This document shows, in pieces, positions 36,691 to 49,554 of a stretch of 64,000 nt of DNA. Source of the DNA: Apium graveolens (Eukaryota > Streptophyta > Magnoliopsida > Apiales > Apiaceae); the NCBI RefSeq assembly GCF_009905375.1, contig NC_133650.1:150146125-150210124 (forward strand), given 5' to 3'. Made by a program: the position numbers and the translations under genes. The stretch's first letter is position 1, and the number at the start of each line of letters is the position of its first letter. The notes under the pieces were generated by a model. It saw only the letters and a program-made list of their open reading frames with translations. It was not told the DNA's origin and did not search any database.

Positions 36691-37540
36691 AAATCTTATT
36701 CCTCAAACTAGGGCTTTCATCTAAGATCTCATCTTTAAGCTCTTGAACATTTGGAACCCAAATTCTGTAGGAACACCTCATTATTCTCTTATCATCTTTC
36801 TCGGTATTAATCTCTTCTCCATTCATTGGCTCTCTGCCTTCATTCATCAATTTTTTTTCTTGGCATAATATGATCTTTTTCAATAATTCGGGCTGCATTA
36901 CAATCTCCAACAGCTTTTCAGTACCAGTTCTGGTTACCTTCACTTCTATTTCCATTTTCTCATAATCTCTTACCAATTCTTCCGAAGACATTATCATCTT
37001 GAGTCTCTCCTTTCTAATAAGGGCGTCAGCCACCGTATTGGATTTTCTTGGATGATAAAGAATCTCATAATCGTAATCCTTGATTAGCTCTAACCACCTC
37101 CTCTGGCGCATATTGAGCTCTTTCTGCATGAAAATGCACTAGAGCACTTATGGATTGTGTAAATCTTGTACTTCTCTCCATACAAGTAGTGCCTCCAATC
37201 TTTAGGGCAAAACTATTGGCACGAGCCCAAGCTCATGGGTGGGGATATCGAATTTTATATTCCCTTAATTTTCTTAATGCATACGTGATTACCTTGATGT
37301 GCTGTATAAGAAGCACCCTAATTCCCTATGCGAAACGTCACTATAAATAACAAAAGCTCATTTTCCATCCGGCAACGCCAACATAGGGGTCGTCACCAAC
37401 CTTTGCTTCAGTTCTTAAAAGCTGTTCTCGTATTTCTCTGTCCATTCAAACTTCTCAGTCTTACGAGTAAGCCGCATTAAAGGGGCTACTATATTTACAA
37501 ACTTGAATGAACCTATGGTAGTAATCGGCCAATCCTACAT
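36690..37540 (-). pseudogene. RT C-terminus, RNase H and integrase N-terminus fragment upstream of gag in CHR2
   Basis: The best frame is 146 codons (36689-37129), starting MQKELNMRQRRWLELIKDYD, with VADAL at the RNase H end and RIWVPNVQELKDEILDE of the integrase N-terminal region. Upstream (37130-37540) are RNase H and RT thumb remnants with stops. Junctions and order match CHR1, so the rearrangement is older than both copies. Confidence 0.78.
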
Positions 37541-37790
37541 CTGGTAGTCGTCCTGACCAAGGTCATCCATTCCTCATCGGCCCTTTCTTCGTTCTTATCA
37601 GGATCCTCCACAGAATCCTCTTCAGCAATAATCCCTTCTGGGATAGCATCCTCAACCGCTACATCCTTAATATGAACATTATTTGGTCCCTCATTAGGGT
37701 GCTCCATTGGATCCACAATTTGATCCCCAATATGTAGTAAAACATCATCATAGTATTGCTCTTGAACTTCAGGGTTCAGAGTCCCACTAC
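37513..37790 (-). pseudogene. Acidic leader ORF of CHR2, N-terminal part
   Basis: 67 codons open (37513-37716), rich in Glu and Asp (EEDSVEDPDKNEERADEEWM). It ends at the RT fragment junction after a Thr-Thr-Arg string, as in CHR1. The full-length version is in CHR3. Confidence 0.5.
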
Positions 37791-37961
37791 CATATACGAT
37801 AACGAACTACGCTTCTATCGCGATATTTATAAGGGTTCCCATAAGGGTTTTAACTGTCAATACTACGTTAGGTAGTCTGACTATGAACTTGGAAAGAGTT
37901 CTTATTATCTTAGTGAACTTCTTATCTTAACGTCGCATCATCTCTGAGGTTTATAACGCTT

Positions 37962-37974
37962 AGCTATGATACCA
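37962..37974 (-). other. Degraded primer binding site of CHR2
   Basis: The minus strand reads TGGTATCATAGCT, two mismatches from the initiator-Met PBS of CHR1. It lies four bases inside the 5' LTR. Confidence 0.75.
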
Positions 37975-37978
37975 TTTC

Positions 37979-40900
37979 TGTAACACCCCCAATTCCGGGG
38001 TCGGGGATCCGGGTTGTCACGAGTTCCATTTCCCTTAATAATACTTAATCTTAATAATCAACCAACTACTGCGTACTGTGACCCCACAATATACATACAC
38101 ACCACAAGATATAGTCTCAGACATGAATATCCAAAAATAACACAAGTCATTTTATTCCATAATTATAAGTCATTACACCTCAAAAGGGTTTCTGAATAAA
38201 TTTACATATTCTTTGCCATTATTACAATTCTTAAATATACATAACTCTAGTACATCAAAAGTTGAAAGCCTAGCCTATTGGTAGTTCCTACCTCAGCTAC
38301 AGCGGAATCAACGTCTACTGGAAACTGCGGAACGTTTCTTATTCGCTCGCGAATTGGGAGCTTGGTCCTGTTCATCTTGTCTATCTATTGTTGTGTGATG
38401 AAAGAAGAAAGCAAGGGTGAGCAACAAGCCCACCGAAATAATATGTATAATAATTTACAAGATATGAGTATTCTCATAGTACTCATGAAAGTCTTGGTCA
38501 AGTAAAAATGAACCAAGTTTGATATCTTAACGCGACCAAGTGGCAAAATATTCAGTATATATGTATATATACTTTTCAAAATCTTGGAAGTCCTCTTCCA
38601 TGCAAAATATACACAGAGTTCCAGTTTATAACTGTATAAAAATATCGTTACAAGGTGATCTCATATATCTAACCTTGTCTCAATGTTTTTCTGAAAATCT
38701 TTGTCATGCATAAGATAATCATTAACCAGATATAAGTTAAAAAGATGAAGTTACAAGATACTCCAATATACTTATATCTTTTCCGAATACTACTTGAACT
38801 ACCACCGTTCAAGGTATAATCAGTTTTAAAAGTTCATCACATAGATGAGACTACAAGATAAGACTTGAATAGATTCAATCATTGAAATATCATTATAAAG
38901 AATGAAGTTACGAGATACTTCATTAAATCCCGATATATATATACACCTATATATATACATTTCATACACTCCTTGAAAACCTCTGTTATAAAAATTATAA
39001 ACAAAGTTGCAATATCCAATGAATTTGGAAAGGAGAAAACCTTGCCATAAACTTGATATATTGCTGATCAGGAAAAGATACCAATTAAGTCACCTTTTCT
39101 ACTAGTAGATGGATGAATCCCCCACTGGTCATCACCCTGGCCACATTAGTACCTTACGCTGGACTGACACTCAGCCACTTACACATTGATGGACTCCCAC
39201 TGAGCCACTTACACTTTCATGGACGCCCACTGAGCCCATGTTGCTTATGCCGACTCAACTAGATGGACTTACTTCCCGAACGTTGGGCAAGTAATCAAAA
39301 TGTTTTCTCAAAACAGTAACCTCGTTGCGAATATAAAATACACCACAGAGCTGGATCCCTCAGGTTTTGAGCGAGTATTTAAATCCTCTTCGAAAGGAAG
39401 ATCTTAATTCTGAAAATGAGTTTTGGGATCCGCTCTAACTTTTAAAATCATTTTGAAGACTCGAAAACATTTTAAAGAATATTTAGAGTAATGATGATTT
39501 AATAAAATAAATCCATTCCGATATATTAGGAAATATCCGAATATTATTATTTAAATAATATTCCCATAAGGATAATCTTTATGAAAATATTTGAAATAGA
39601 AGTTTTAAAACTCATACTTGAAATGAATAATCTTTATTTGAATTATCGAAAATAAGTTTGATTATTATTCACACCATCGAATATACCTTATTCGATTAAT
39701 AGTTATAGAGAAGTATATATATATATATAAATATATATATACTCGGGAACATCGACTCCCGGTTTAGAAAAATGTTCACCTTCGGGTCTCTTATACTAAG
39801 GGTATACGCAACTACTGCTTATCTCTAGCATAGGTATTATGCAGTTTATAAGCATTTGAATTGATAATAAAATATCAAGATTACGAAACAGGCATGCATA
39901 TATATCATATCAACATGCTCCAATATATTGCAAGATTTGCTAATAACAATCATGCACTTATCACAAGATAATGTATATACACATATACATCACAACAACA
40001 GTTATACAGGTAGAAAACTTGCCTGAGTGTTCCGGGATAGACTTAAGCTTAGAGTGGGTCTGGTAACCTATGAACAACAACATAATCCGGAATTAGACCA
40101 CGGTCGCTTAAGAAACTAGTCAAAACTCACTCATACCCTAACGGTCGCTTATACGCTTAACGATTTATGTTAATCTTTTGCATACCCTCGGCTCCACCAA
40201 TTTTAATAAATTAACCGTTATGATCTTTAAGTCGACTCTTTCGCGAGTACTTTACCAACTGCCTAATACACCTTACATAATTGTTTCGTGTTTCGATTAA
40301 TCATTTATGGGTCTCAATTATGGTCTCAAAGTTACTCGAGGTTTTGGGGTTTGCTCGCGAAATGCCATTACATAAAATGGTCGTTTCTCCTAAACCGTAA
40401 ATCGGATCTAAGCGAATGACATATCAAAACGAAGCTTGAATCATAAGCTTTCTAAGCATGGTAATGGTAAGTTCATGGAAGTGAGTGTTTGGGTGCAAAA
40501 CTCATGCACAAAATAGTCTAAGGAAAATTGGGCATTACGACGGCTATAGCTTAGCGATTCACAAATTTTACCAAATCAATTCAATATCAAACCACCACCA
40601 TTCAACACCATTCCACCATCATTCAACTACAACACAAGATTATTCAACCATAACTCAAGATCTCAACTTATTCATCTAAACCAAGTCAAAATATGACCAA
40701 GAACTTCAAATCCAACAAGTATCACTCCTAACCCCAAAATCAACAAAACCACTTACTAAACAAAGCTCTAAACATGATTACACACCCATTACACTAACCC
40801 ATCATCTAAACATTAGGAAATCCAAACAAATAAAACTTAAGACTAAGATCATGAAGAGTTATACCATCCTTGAAGCTTTTAATCCATGAAAGATCCTTGG

Positions 40901-41729
40901 AATGCCCATGGAAGCCTTGATATATGCTTAAGCTACCTTGACCTTACAAATAAAAAGAAGAATCAAAAATTTGTTCTTGAAAGTTACTATTCACCCTAAA
41001 CTTTTAGGAATTGTTTAACTAGGTAAACCTTGGATTCTTGGATCCAAACTTATAGCGTAACTAAGTTATGAAATATAGGATCCAAAGAAACAAACCTTGC
41101 AATTTTCCATGGCCTAGAGCTTGAGTTTTGAAAATTTATTTCACCATTTTTATGAAAAGGCCAAATGGAAGAAGAAGAAAATGGGGGAGAGCTTTTTCTT
41201 GCTTGGTTTTCCTTGGGAAATGAGAAAGAAATGCTTGGTGGAGGAGATTTTTGAACAAATATCTTGATAAAGTGATGACATCACTTGCTCATGTCATTGC
41301 TTGCATAATTCCTTTGCCACATGTCATTCCCTTATGGTTTGATGATGTCATCCTCCTCTAATATATTTGATTAATGCTTAATTATTTGGTTAATCCTTTG
41401 TTTACTTGTATAAGCTTGATCTTTGGTCGCTTATTTATTTTATAGTCCTTTAATGATCCTTGCTTAAAATCCTTGAATTAAAATCCTTTTAATCATGTTA
41501 CCTTATACTTAATCCTTTCTATATCTGTTGGATTTTCGGGAAAAATCAAAGTGTTCATATTTGGATTCTGACGATCTTTACATTCACTCATATACTTTAT
41601 GGAGTACTAATAAGATCTCAGAATATCAATAAAAGAACTCCTACATGGTGTGGCATGAAAAATTTCCTTAATCAGCAAAAGTTACTATTCATCAGTGTCT
41701 CAAAAATTCCAAAATTTGGGGCCATTACA
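37979..41729 (-). repeat. 5' LTR of CHR2 (3.75 kb)
   Basis: Complete, with TGTAACACCCCC and GGGGCCATTACA as plus-strand ends. Directly to its right (41730) begins the second half of the CHR3 5' LTR in the opposite direction, so this is the insertion border. Confidence 0.85.
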
Positions 41730-41884
41730 ATGCCTGTTTTGTAATCTTGATATCTTGTTATCGATTCAATTGTTTATAAACTGCATAATACCTATGTTAG
41801 AGATAAGCAGTACTTGCGTATACCCTTAGTATAGGGGACCCAGACTTGAACATTTTCCTAAACCGGGAGATGATGTTCCTGAGT

Positions 41885-41925
<41 letters not shown>

Positions 41926-43783
41926 TTTAAAACTATTAAATTAATAATATTTATTCCATAGTTTTATATTATAAATGAATATTATTTTGAATATTCATTC
42001 GAGGACTTATGACTGCGCTTATTTTATTATATAATATTCTTTATTTAATTAAAGAATAATGTTTTGATATTTGCCAAGTATTCGGAAAATAATTGATACT
42101 ATCAAATCATTCTTACTTTAAATATTTCCAGAGATTATTTTCAAACTTTATCAAAACTCTTTTTGGAAGGGTAGAGCGGATCCCAAAACTCGTTTTCAAA
42201 TTTAAGATCTTCCTTTCGAAGGGGATTTAAATACTCGCTCAAAAATCTGAGGGATCCGGCTCCGTGATGTATTTTTATATTCGCAACAAGGTTGCTGTTT
42301 TGATATAAGAGTTTTTGATTACTTACCCAACACTCGGGAAGTAAAATTCTTGGAATAAGTTAATCCATTAACAGGCATCACCTGGGAAATATCGGTGAGT
42401 TTTCCTTTCAACTAGATACGACTTCTTGGTGGAGCCGTATCAACAAGTTTCTACTTGGGGAAAGGGGGACGAGCTTTACGTTTCAGATTCATGGATTTCA
42501 TCTGAACTAGGAGTGGCGTAGTGGTCGAGTGGCGCCGGCCCAGCATTATTATATTGGCCCAAATGGCCTGAAATTTCCGCTAAGATGGTCCATTCCTTAG
42601 GAGTTCAGTGTTTGGTTGACAAGTAAATCCGACTATTCTCCTCTACATGTAGAAAATGGTGGGGTTGCACTACTGCGACTGATCATCGTGAGTGGTCTTC
42701 CTGGCGCGGCAAACTCCCGTAATGAGTTCATCATCCAGTTGGATATTTCTGCAATATTACCCCGAGCACTTCGATAGAAAGGCTACGTTTGGGCGATTGT
42801 TGAGTGTTAGCAGGGTCGAGTTTTCAAAATGATGTTTTCATCAAATGAAGTATCTCGTAACTTCATTTCATTTTGATGATATTTCAGAGATTGACTCTAT
42901 ACAAGTTGTGTCTTGTAACTTCATCTATGGGATGAACTATTTATACCTTGAACGGTGGTAGTTCAAGTAGTATTCGAAAAAGATATAAGTATATTGGAGT
43001 ATCTTGTAACTTTATCTTTTCAACTTATATCTAATAAATAATTTTCTTACGCGTGACAAATATTTTTAGAAAAATGATGAGACAAGGTTAGATATATGAG
43101 ATCACCATGCAACGATATCTTTATACATTTATAAATTGGAACTCTGTGTATATTATACATGTTAGAGGATTTCAAAGATTTTAAGAAGTATATATGTATA
43201 TATATACTGAATATTATGCGACTTTGTCGCATTAAGATATCAAACTTGGTTCATTTCTGCTTGACCAAGACTTTCATGAGTACTATGAAGATGCTCATAT
43301 ATTGTTTATTATTATACATATTATTTCGGTGGGCTTGTTGCTCACCCTTGCTTTCTTCTTTCATCACAAAACAACAGATAAACAAGATGAACAGGACCAA
43401 GCTCCCAATTCGCGAGCAGATAGGAAACATTCCGCAGTTTCCTTTAGGCATTGATGCCGCTGTAGCCGAGGTAGGAACTACCAATAGGCTAGGCTTTCAA
43501 CTGTTGATGTACCAAACTTATGTATATTATGACTTGTAATAATGGCAAAGAATATGTAAATTTATTCAGAAACCCTTTTGAGGTGTAATGAATTATAATT
43601 GTGGAATAAAATAACTTGTGTTATTTTTGGTATTCATCTCTGAGACTATAACTTGTGGTGGGTGTGTGTATATCGTGGGGTCACAGTACACAGTAGTTGG
43701 TTGTTTATTAAGATTAAGTGTTATTAAGGGAAATGGAACTCGTGACAACCCGGATCCCCGACCCCGGATTTGGGGGTGTTACA
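41730..43783 (+). repeat. 3' half of the CHR3 5' LTR
   Basis: It aligns with about 51443-53477 of the 3' LTR. It contains a (TA)n tract (41885-41922) and ends GGGGGTGTTACA before the PBS. It starts where CHR2 ends and completes the 5' LTR begun at 28708. Confidence 0.87.
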
Positions 43784-43787
43784 AAAA

Positions 43788-43800
43788 TGGTATCAGAGCT
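43788..43800 (+). other. Primer binding site of CHR3
   Basis: TGGTATCAGAGCT, four bases inside the LTR, is complementary to the 3' end of plant initiator-Met tRNA with a last-base change. Confidence 0.88.
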
Positions 43801-43970
43801 AAGCGTTATAAACCTCAGAGATGATGTGACGGTAAGATAAGAAGTTCACTAAGATAATAAGAACTCTTGCCAAGTTCATAGTCGAACCACCTAATGTAGT
43901 ACTGACAGTTAAAACCCTTATGGGAACCCTTATAAATATCGTGATAGTAACATAGTTCATTATCGTATAG

Positions 43971-44699
43971 GGCAGCGGGGCACCAAACCCTGAGGTTCAG
44001 GAGCATCAGCATGAGGATGTTTTATTATATGTTGGAGATCAAATTATGAATCCGATAGAGTACCCTAACGAGGGACCGGATGAGATTCATATTGAGAATA
44101 TTGCGGTTGAGGATGTTATCCCTGAAGGGATTGTTGCTGAGGAGGATCTCGTGGAGGATCCTGACGAGAATAAAGAGAGGACCGCTGAGGAATTGATGAC
44201 TGTAGTCAGGGCGACTACCAGAGCTAGAATGGCCGCGAGGGTGGCACTATAGGATGAAGAGTTACCAAGGGCACAGAGGATAATGAGGGCAGAAGGAATG
44301 GGGTCTTCCACAGCACCAATTATACCAGTATCAGACCCTCTCCCAGAGGTTCTGGCAGACATCCATGAGGTTCCACCAATTCTTGTTCCCTCCCCTGTAT
44401 AGAGCCCAACACCTACTGAGGAAATGCCACCTTTATCTCCTGCACCATTTTCACCCGATATCGTGCTTGATTACCCATTTGGATCTCCTGGGTCTGCACC
44501 ACCTGCACCCCATGGAATGCTAGATGCTACCGTTCAGGCTTCTCTCATCGCTGATTATCATATGACTTTGGGTGGCCTGTCTGAGGCCCGTAATATTAGG
44601 ATTGATCTGTTGGATCAACTTACTGCACCAAGGATTGAGGGCGGGGTACTTCCGGCAGGATTAGCTTATAGCATGGAAAGAATTGAGGCTACCACCTGA
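43971..44699 (+). pseudogene. Acidic leader ORF of CHR3, upstream of gag
   Basis: One frame of ~240 codons with stops at 44250-44252 and near 44400 ends at TGA 44697-44699. The N-terminal part is Glu/Asp-rich (VEDPDENKERTAEE). The middle is Ala/Arg and Pro-rich, with a Pro-Ser-Pro run and SPAPFSPDIVLDYPFGSPGS. The C-terminal part is a helical stretch with Ala, Leu and Glu. The frame is bounded upstream by a TAG where CHR1 has Tyr. I do not recognise a domain. It could be a 5' extension of gag or a separate protein. Confidence 0.55.
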
Positions 44700-45229
44700 A
44701 TTACAGCTAGAGGCCATCTTGAGGGTCAGATTGATCCAGCCCTACTTGTGACTATCTTAGACCTCATCGCCGCTTTAATGGAGCAGGATAGGGATGTCGT
44801 GCGTGCACGCATTTCTTGATCCATAATAGTGTGTAGAGTCTGAGCAATCAGACAAGGATTTCATGCAGCACCACTTTTGGAGGATTAGAATAAGTTATGA
44901 ATGATTAATTTTTAATGACTAGATGATTATCTGTGGTAGTACTTTTGGGATAGAAGCGATCAGGTCAAATGATGTAATTATATTTCATGTGTTTAGTTGT
45001 TGTACCCTCGAACAAATGGTTATGTATATATTCGTTCCGTTCAGTTCAGATCAGTTTGTTGTGAATAAGTTCATATTGTTAATTGCACCATTAACACTTA
45101 AGAGTGTCATGAAGTTATAGAACTTGAGAATTCATAATTTACGATCATGTAAGGACTGAACGTGGGAAAGAATTAAGCAAAGTAAGTAAGACAAATATAA
45201 AGAGATTCTCAAAAAATTTCCCAAGCATT
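44700..45229 (+). other. Spacer between the CHR3 leader ORF and gag
   Basis: About 530 bases. The first ~130 continue a reading frame without strong coding signs; the rest is AT-rich. In CHR1 and CHR2 this position holds the RT-RNase H-integrase fragment instead. Confidence 0.55.
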
Positions 45230-45905
45230 ATGCCCCCACGAAGAATAAGATTTGGGGCAAACCCTGAATGTGATAATCAGGGAGGTCGCAATTAAGATAT
45301 AAGGAACCTATAACATAATGAAGTGGAAAATGAGGATTTTAAAATATAAGATGACCCCGATTATGGGGAGCGGGAAGAAATATTTAGACTGAGAAAACAG
45401 AACTCGAGCAAGAAAGGGAGCACCAAGACGGTACTCCTATGAGGCAATTCATGGACCTGCCTAAACAAAACTAATACTTTTACCCCCAAACACCACCCTG
45501 AGGAAACAATATGGTGTGAAATTCTTTCAGGACCTTTAAGTCGCTAAAGCTCTCAGAGTTCCAAAGAACAAGTTGACCCAGTCGAGGCAAGAGCCTGGAT
45601 AAAGGAAATAGAGGAATCATTGAGATTCTAAATGATTGATGAAGCGCAAAAGACTATTTTTGTCACTTACCTTCCTAAGAGAGAGGCCACCTGTCGGTGA
45701 AAGGCCAAGAAGGACACGGCGCTAAAGGTTATAATAAACTGATTAAAGTTCAGTCAATTGTTTCGGGAAAGTACTTCCCAAGCTTATAGAGATAGGGTGA
45801 AAGCTTTAGAGCCAGAACAAAAGCGGACGAGTATGATGAATTATGAATCGAAGTTGTAAAAGTTGTCAAGATTCGTCCCGAGGACAAGAATCCAGAATGA
45901 TGGGA
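45230..45905 (+). pseudogene. gag of CHR3 (broken)
   Basis: The ATG at 45230 opens with MPPRRIRFGANPECDNQGG, a basic N-terminus. Downstream, with frameshifts, comes the gag core: a SLKLSEFQ-type block, an Asp-Pro-Val-Glu-Ala-Arg-Ala-Trp stretch, and a Tyr-Arg-Asp-Arg-Val region (about 45500-45870). No clear zinc knuckle (CCHC) is visible. Confidence 0.65.
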
Positions 45906-48756
45906 TGTTTGAAATCAATGTTTATGTTGTGTTGGTTCATGAAATGGTTGCAATAGAAATGAAAATAAAATACTGAAAGGGGAAGGAATAAAGGGATATA
46001 AAGGAAATAGAGTTGAGAAACGATAAGGTAATTAGGTATGTGAAACCCTAAGAAACCCTAGAAATAAATATAGAGAAGTGTGTCATCAGTGCAATGGTGA
46101 CAGATCATGAGATAAAGTCAAGGTTTGAAGGTGTAGGCAATACGTATAATCGATCCCCTTTTAAGTTGAGTGTATTTGATGAAACTTTGAGATAGATCGA
46201 TGGATTAATAAGGAAACACGAATGGACTGAGGAGACATGATAACAAGAAATTAGGAAAATGGGATGAAGGAAGTGACCTTCAAGAATGTGAAGTGTATGT
46301 AAGACCTGTGACTTGATGCCAAAAAAGGGAGACACCAAGTATAGAAGATATCTCAATATTGAGATGACTATTGAGATAAACAACAAAAATAAATGAGGAT
46401 TTAGTGAAAAGAAGTTCACGTTGAACACGACCAATATCTTCCAGAACATCCCTGTTATCATTACCAAATCGAGAAAGAAAAGTGGATGACCGTAATTATC
46501 TTTTGGAGGCCATATGCATTGATTTTTTGAAAAATAAGGATGCTATTATGAAATTAGGAATAGACTATCGAGGTGAGAATGATTTAATAAGATACCCTTA
46601 TCAGGGATATATGACTTGATTTATCTATGAAAGGATACAAATACCTTTTTAAAGGTAGAAATAAGGATGGAACCGCGATAACTTGAGATGAACCATGAGG
46701 GAATGCATACAGGTTGGCATTTCACCCTTAATAGGGATAATATGAGTTTTGACAGTATGAAGTGGAAAGGATTAAGGTAACACCAACCTTTAAGGATCAG
46801 TGGAGAAATTTTTCAGAAGTATATTGACAATGGTTCCAGTATCAGTAAATGGTGTCTTGATATGCCCTGTACCTAGGGAGTACATGAGGAATGATTTAAG
46901 AATAACCTTGGAGAAGTTACAAAAAGAGTGGTGATATTTAAGTTTTTACAAATAGAAACTTTGGTAAAGGAAATATGACGTAATAATAATAATGCCAAGT
47001 GGGGCACGTGTTAAACCATGAGAAAGTATGGATCGAACCAGTAAAGGTCGAAATTGTTTAAGGCAATTAGGACCTAAGAAAAAGGATGTCCTAAGTATGA
47101 CCGAGAGTCAGTCGTGACAATGTGAACCTCTAAAGACCGAGGCAATAACTTTTGAAAAATGGTGATATATTTTTTTCTCACCAAAGCATAAGGAAGAGCA
47201 TTTTCGTACAAGCAGTGATTGGAAATGAGGTAGAAAATTTAGTTGGAGATCGTTCAAAAGACATTAATTATAAGGAACTATTACTATCAGGAAAGGCCAA
47301 TGAGGTGGCCGACACTTTAAGTGCAAGAGAATAATTGTAGGCACTCGTGCCAAAGGAATATAGTAATGAATGGGTGAAACCATAAAGGTTATATTGTAGT
47401 ATGGAAGATTGACATTTCTTCTGATGACTGTGCAATACCCAGCCGTAATAGTAGTTTGGTAAAGATTTAGTTCATAAAATTTCCGTGAGCGGGCTACCTA
47501 TCTTAGAAGGTCCTATCTTGAGATTAGCCAGGACCATGTTACGAAAGGACTAAATAAACCTTTGAACTTCATGTCTCCTAACAAAGACATATGGTAAATA
47601 ATGTTATTAACATGCTATCGTTGCTTTTATTGAAACTCTTCTGCAATTTTATCTATTTCATGTCATATGTACATCAAGTTCAGGAGTGTTCTTCATGAAT
47701 CGTGAATGGTGATTATGTTCCCTCCTTAGAAGAATTCTATATAACATGTATGGACTCCGTATGGTTAGCTATTAAGATTTCATGGAAAACAAATGACGAC
47801 AGTGGGTCAGCGGTGGACCATAGTAATGCAGCAATAATTCTGCGAGTAATGAGACGATAACAACCGTGAGAGTTGTATTGTAATGGATGTTAAGATTATG
47901 TACCACTAATCGGGTCGTGGTGATGTAAAAGTTATCATTGATAGACTAATTAAGTCGATTATTTACCTATGATATATTTATTCCTTCTTATCGATAAAGA
48001 GTAGTATTACTATACGAAGAAGGTTGCCGTGTAGCCATGGATTCTAGTAACGATGATATCTAGAATGAAATCCCAGATTCGATTTTCGTTGTCGAGGGAG
48101 TTTCAACGCTGATTGTTTATAAGCTCGTGCAAGAGCATGGGTCCATAGAATGATGGACGGAATAGTAAAAATATTTTGGCATGTGAAATGTGATGCTATA
48201 ATACTTGATGTTGATATATATACATATATGTTTTGTTCTCCTATGACAAACCTCTATAGTTCAGAGGTAGATTCCAAGCCAGATATTTTGTGGTAGTATT
48301 TTTATATATATACGATTCTCTTCAATTCATTCTTTTCTCTCCTTTTCATTTCATGTAAGCTGAGAAGAACAACCCTTCCAAAAGGGGAGGTATTGCCGAA
48401 TGATTATCTATCTGTGTGATAGAAGCCTAATAGGATACCACATGTTGTTTAATTGCTTGTCAAGTACTAAAGGCTGGCCACCTTCTGTACTAATTATGTA
48501 ATAGAACAAGTGTTCATGATCATAGTGATCTCTCAATAAATTCCTTTACTTCCATATGATTGATCAAGCTTCTAAAGATAGAAGCATCTAGAAAAGGAGT
48601 GTTGTAAGTGCGTTGTCTTCGAAATCGAAATGTATTCCTGGTACTAAGGTCGATGAAATAAATAGAAGGATATAGAACGCTATAGAGTAACAATATAGCC
48701 AGAATGATATTATGAACGAAAGATAGTAACGCTTACGAACAAGAAAAGAAGAAGTA
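45906..48756 (+). other. Domain-free internal stretch of CHR3
   Basis: 2.85 kb between gag and the integrase end, where a working chromovirus has protease, RT, RNase H and integrase core. No such motif is visible in any frame. A short KANEVADTL string near 47300 resembles the RNase H end. The stretch is shared with CHR1 and CHR2, so it is old in the family rather than a new deletion. Confidence 0.6.
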
Positions 48757-49540
48757 TTGAGAAGCAAAAGCTATAGTGCTAGAATCTGTGATGAGAGTAT
48801 GTGCAATAGACTTGAAAGAATTTGGAATGATCATTTATCGCGGATTGAGTTTTCTTACGACAATAGATCATATGTCAGTATCGAGATGTTGCCTTATGAG
48901 ATCCTTGAGGGAAGACAATGTCGATCTCCCTTATGTTAGGATGAAGTTGTAGAGCGCAAGATACTCGGACCAGCAGTAGTCCAAAGGACCAAGGATATAA
49001 TAGATCTAATCAGAGGACGACTGGTAGTAGCCCAAGATGGACATAAGAAGTATGATGATTTGACAACGAAAGGACAAGGAGTATGAAGTAGGGGACCTAG
49101 TATTGTGAAAGGTATCCCCTTGGAAAGCCTTGGAAAGGATTGATGAGGTTCGGAAAGAAAGGAAAGCTAAGTCCACGATTTGTTGGACCCTTGGAGATAT
49201 TAAGACGTATTGAGAAGTTAGCATATGAGCTAGCCCTACCCCCGAACCTGTAGCAAGTTCAAAACGTGTTCCACATATCAATATTAAGGAAGTGTAATCC
49301 GGATGCCAGACAAATAGGGGCATATGAGCGCCTAGACATGCAACCAGACGTAACCTATATGGAGCAACCAGGAAGGGTTATAGATCGAAAAGGAACAAGT
49401 GCTTAGGAGAAGGGTTATCAAACTAGTCAGAGTTTGGTGGTAGAACCACAATGTGGGAAAATTTACTTGAGAGTTAGAAAGTGCAATGCTAAGAGAGTAT
49501 CCCTATTCATTTTCTATCTGATTCCAGGACGGAATCCTTT
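48757..49540 (+). pseudogene. Integrase C-terminus and chromodomain of CHR3
   Basis: Open frame 48757-48939 has NRLERIWNDHLSRIEFSYDN and a Glu-Met-Leu-Pro-Tyr-Glu block, the end of an integrase core. Then come a DEVVERK-like stretch, a Leu-Pro-Pro-Asn-Leu and Asn-Val-Phe-His-Ile tail, and a chromodomain remnant near 49400-49500: Val-Arg-Val-Trp-Trp, Asn-His-Asn-Val and Glu-Leu-Glu with two stops at Trp-like positions. The chromodomain would steer insertion to specific chromatin. Confidence 0.75.
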
Positions 49541-49554
49541 TAAGGAGGGGAGAC
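49541..49554 (+). other. Polypurine tract of CHR3
   Basis: TAAGGAGGGGAGAC directly before the LTR TG at 49555, identical to that of CHR1. Confidence 0.85.

Larger units (their letters stand above)
30470..41729 (-). mobile_element. CHR2: minus-strand chromovirus, inserted in the CHR3 5' LTR, 3' LTR truncated
   Basis: The 5' LTR is intact (37979-41729, plus-strand ends TGTAACACCCCCAATT and GGGGCCATTACA). The internal region is 32457-37978. The 3' LTR is cut to 30470-32456 and lacks its 3' part. Right target site would be ATGCC (41730-41734); the left partner was lost with ~130 bases of CHR3 LTR and ~1.8 kb of CHR2 LTR. Order: PBS (degraded), leader ORF, RT-RNase H-integrase fragment, gag, domain-free stretch, integrase C-terminus, polypurine tract. 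Confidence 0.82.

Noticed and set aside
42480..42740. Possible tRNA-like or structured RNA in the CHR3 5' LTR (GC-richer, with GTGGTCGAGTGG)
   Set aside because: No cloverleaf with a T-arm and matching acceptor stem could be traced. The stretch repeats in the LTR at 52200 as plain LTR sequence.
46105..46467. Hidden RT in the CHR3 internal region, and a 120-codon minus-strand ORF there
   Set aside because: No YVDD or FVDD motif, no LPQG or MPFGL-like block in any frame. The minus ORF matches the inverse of the CHR1 chance ORF.
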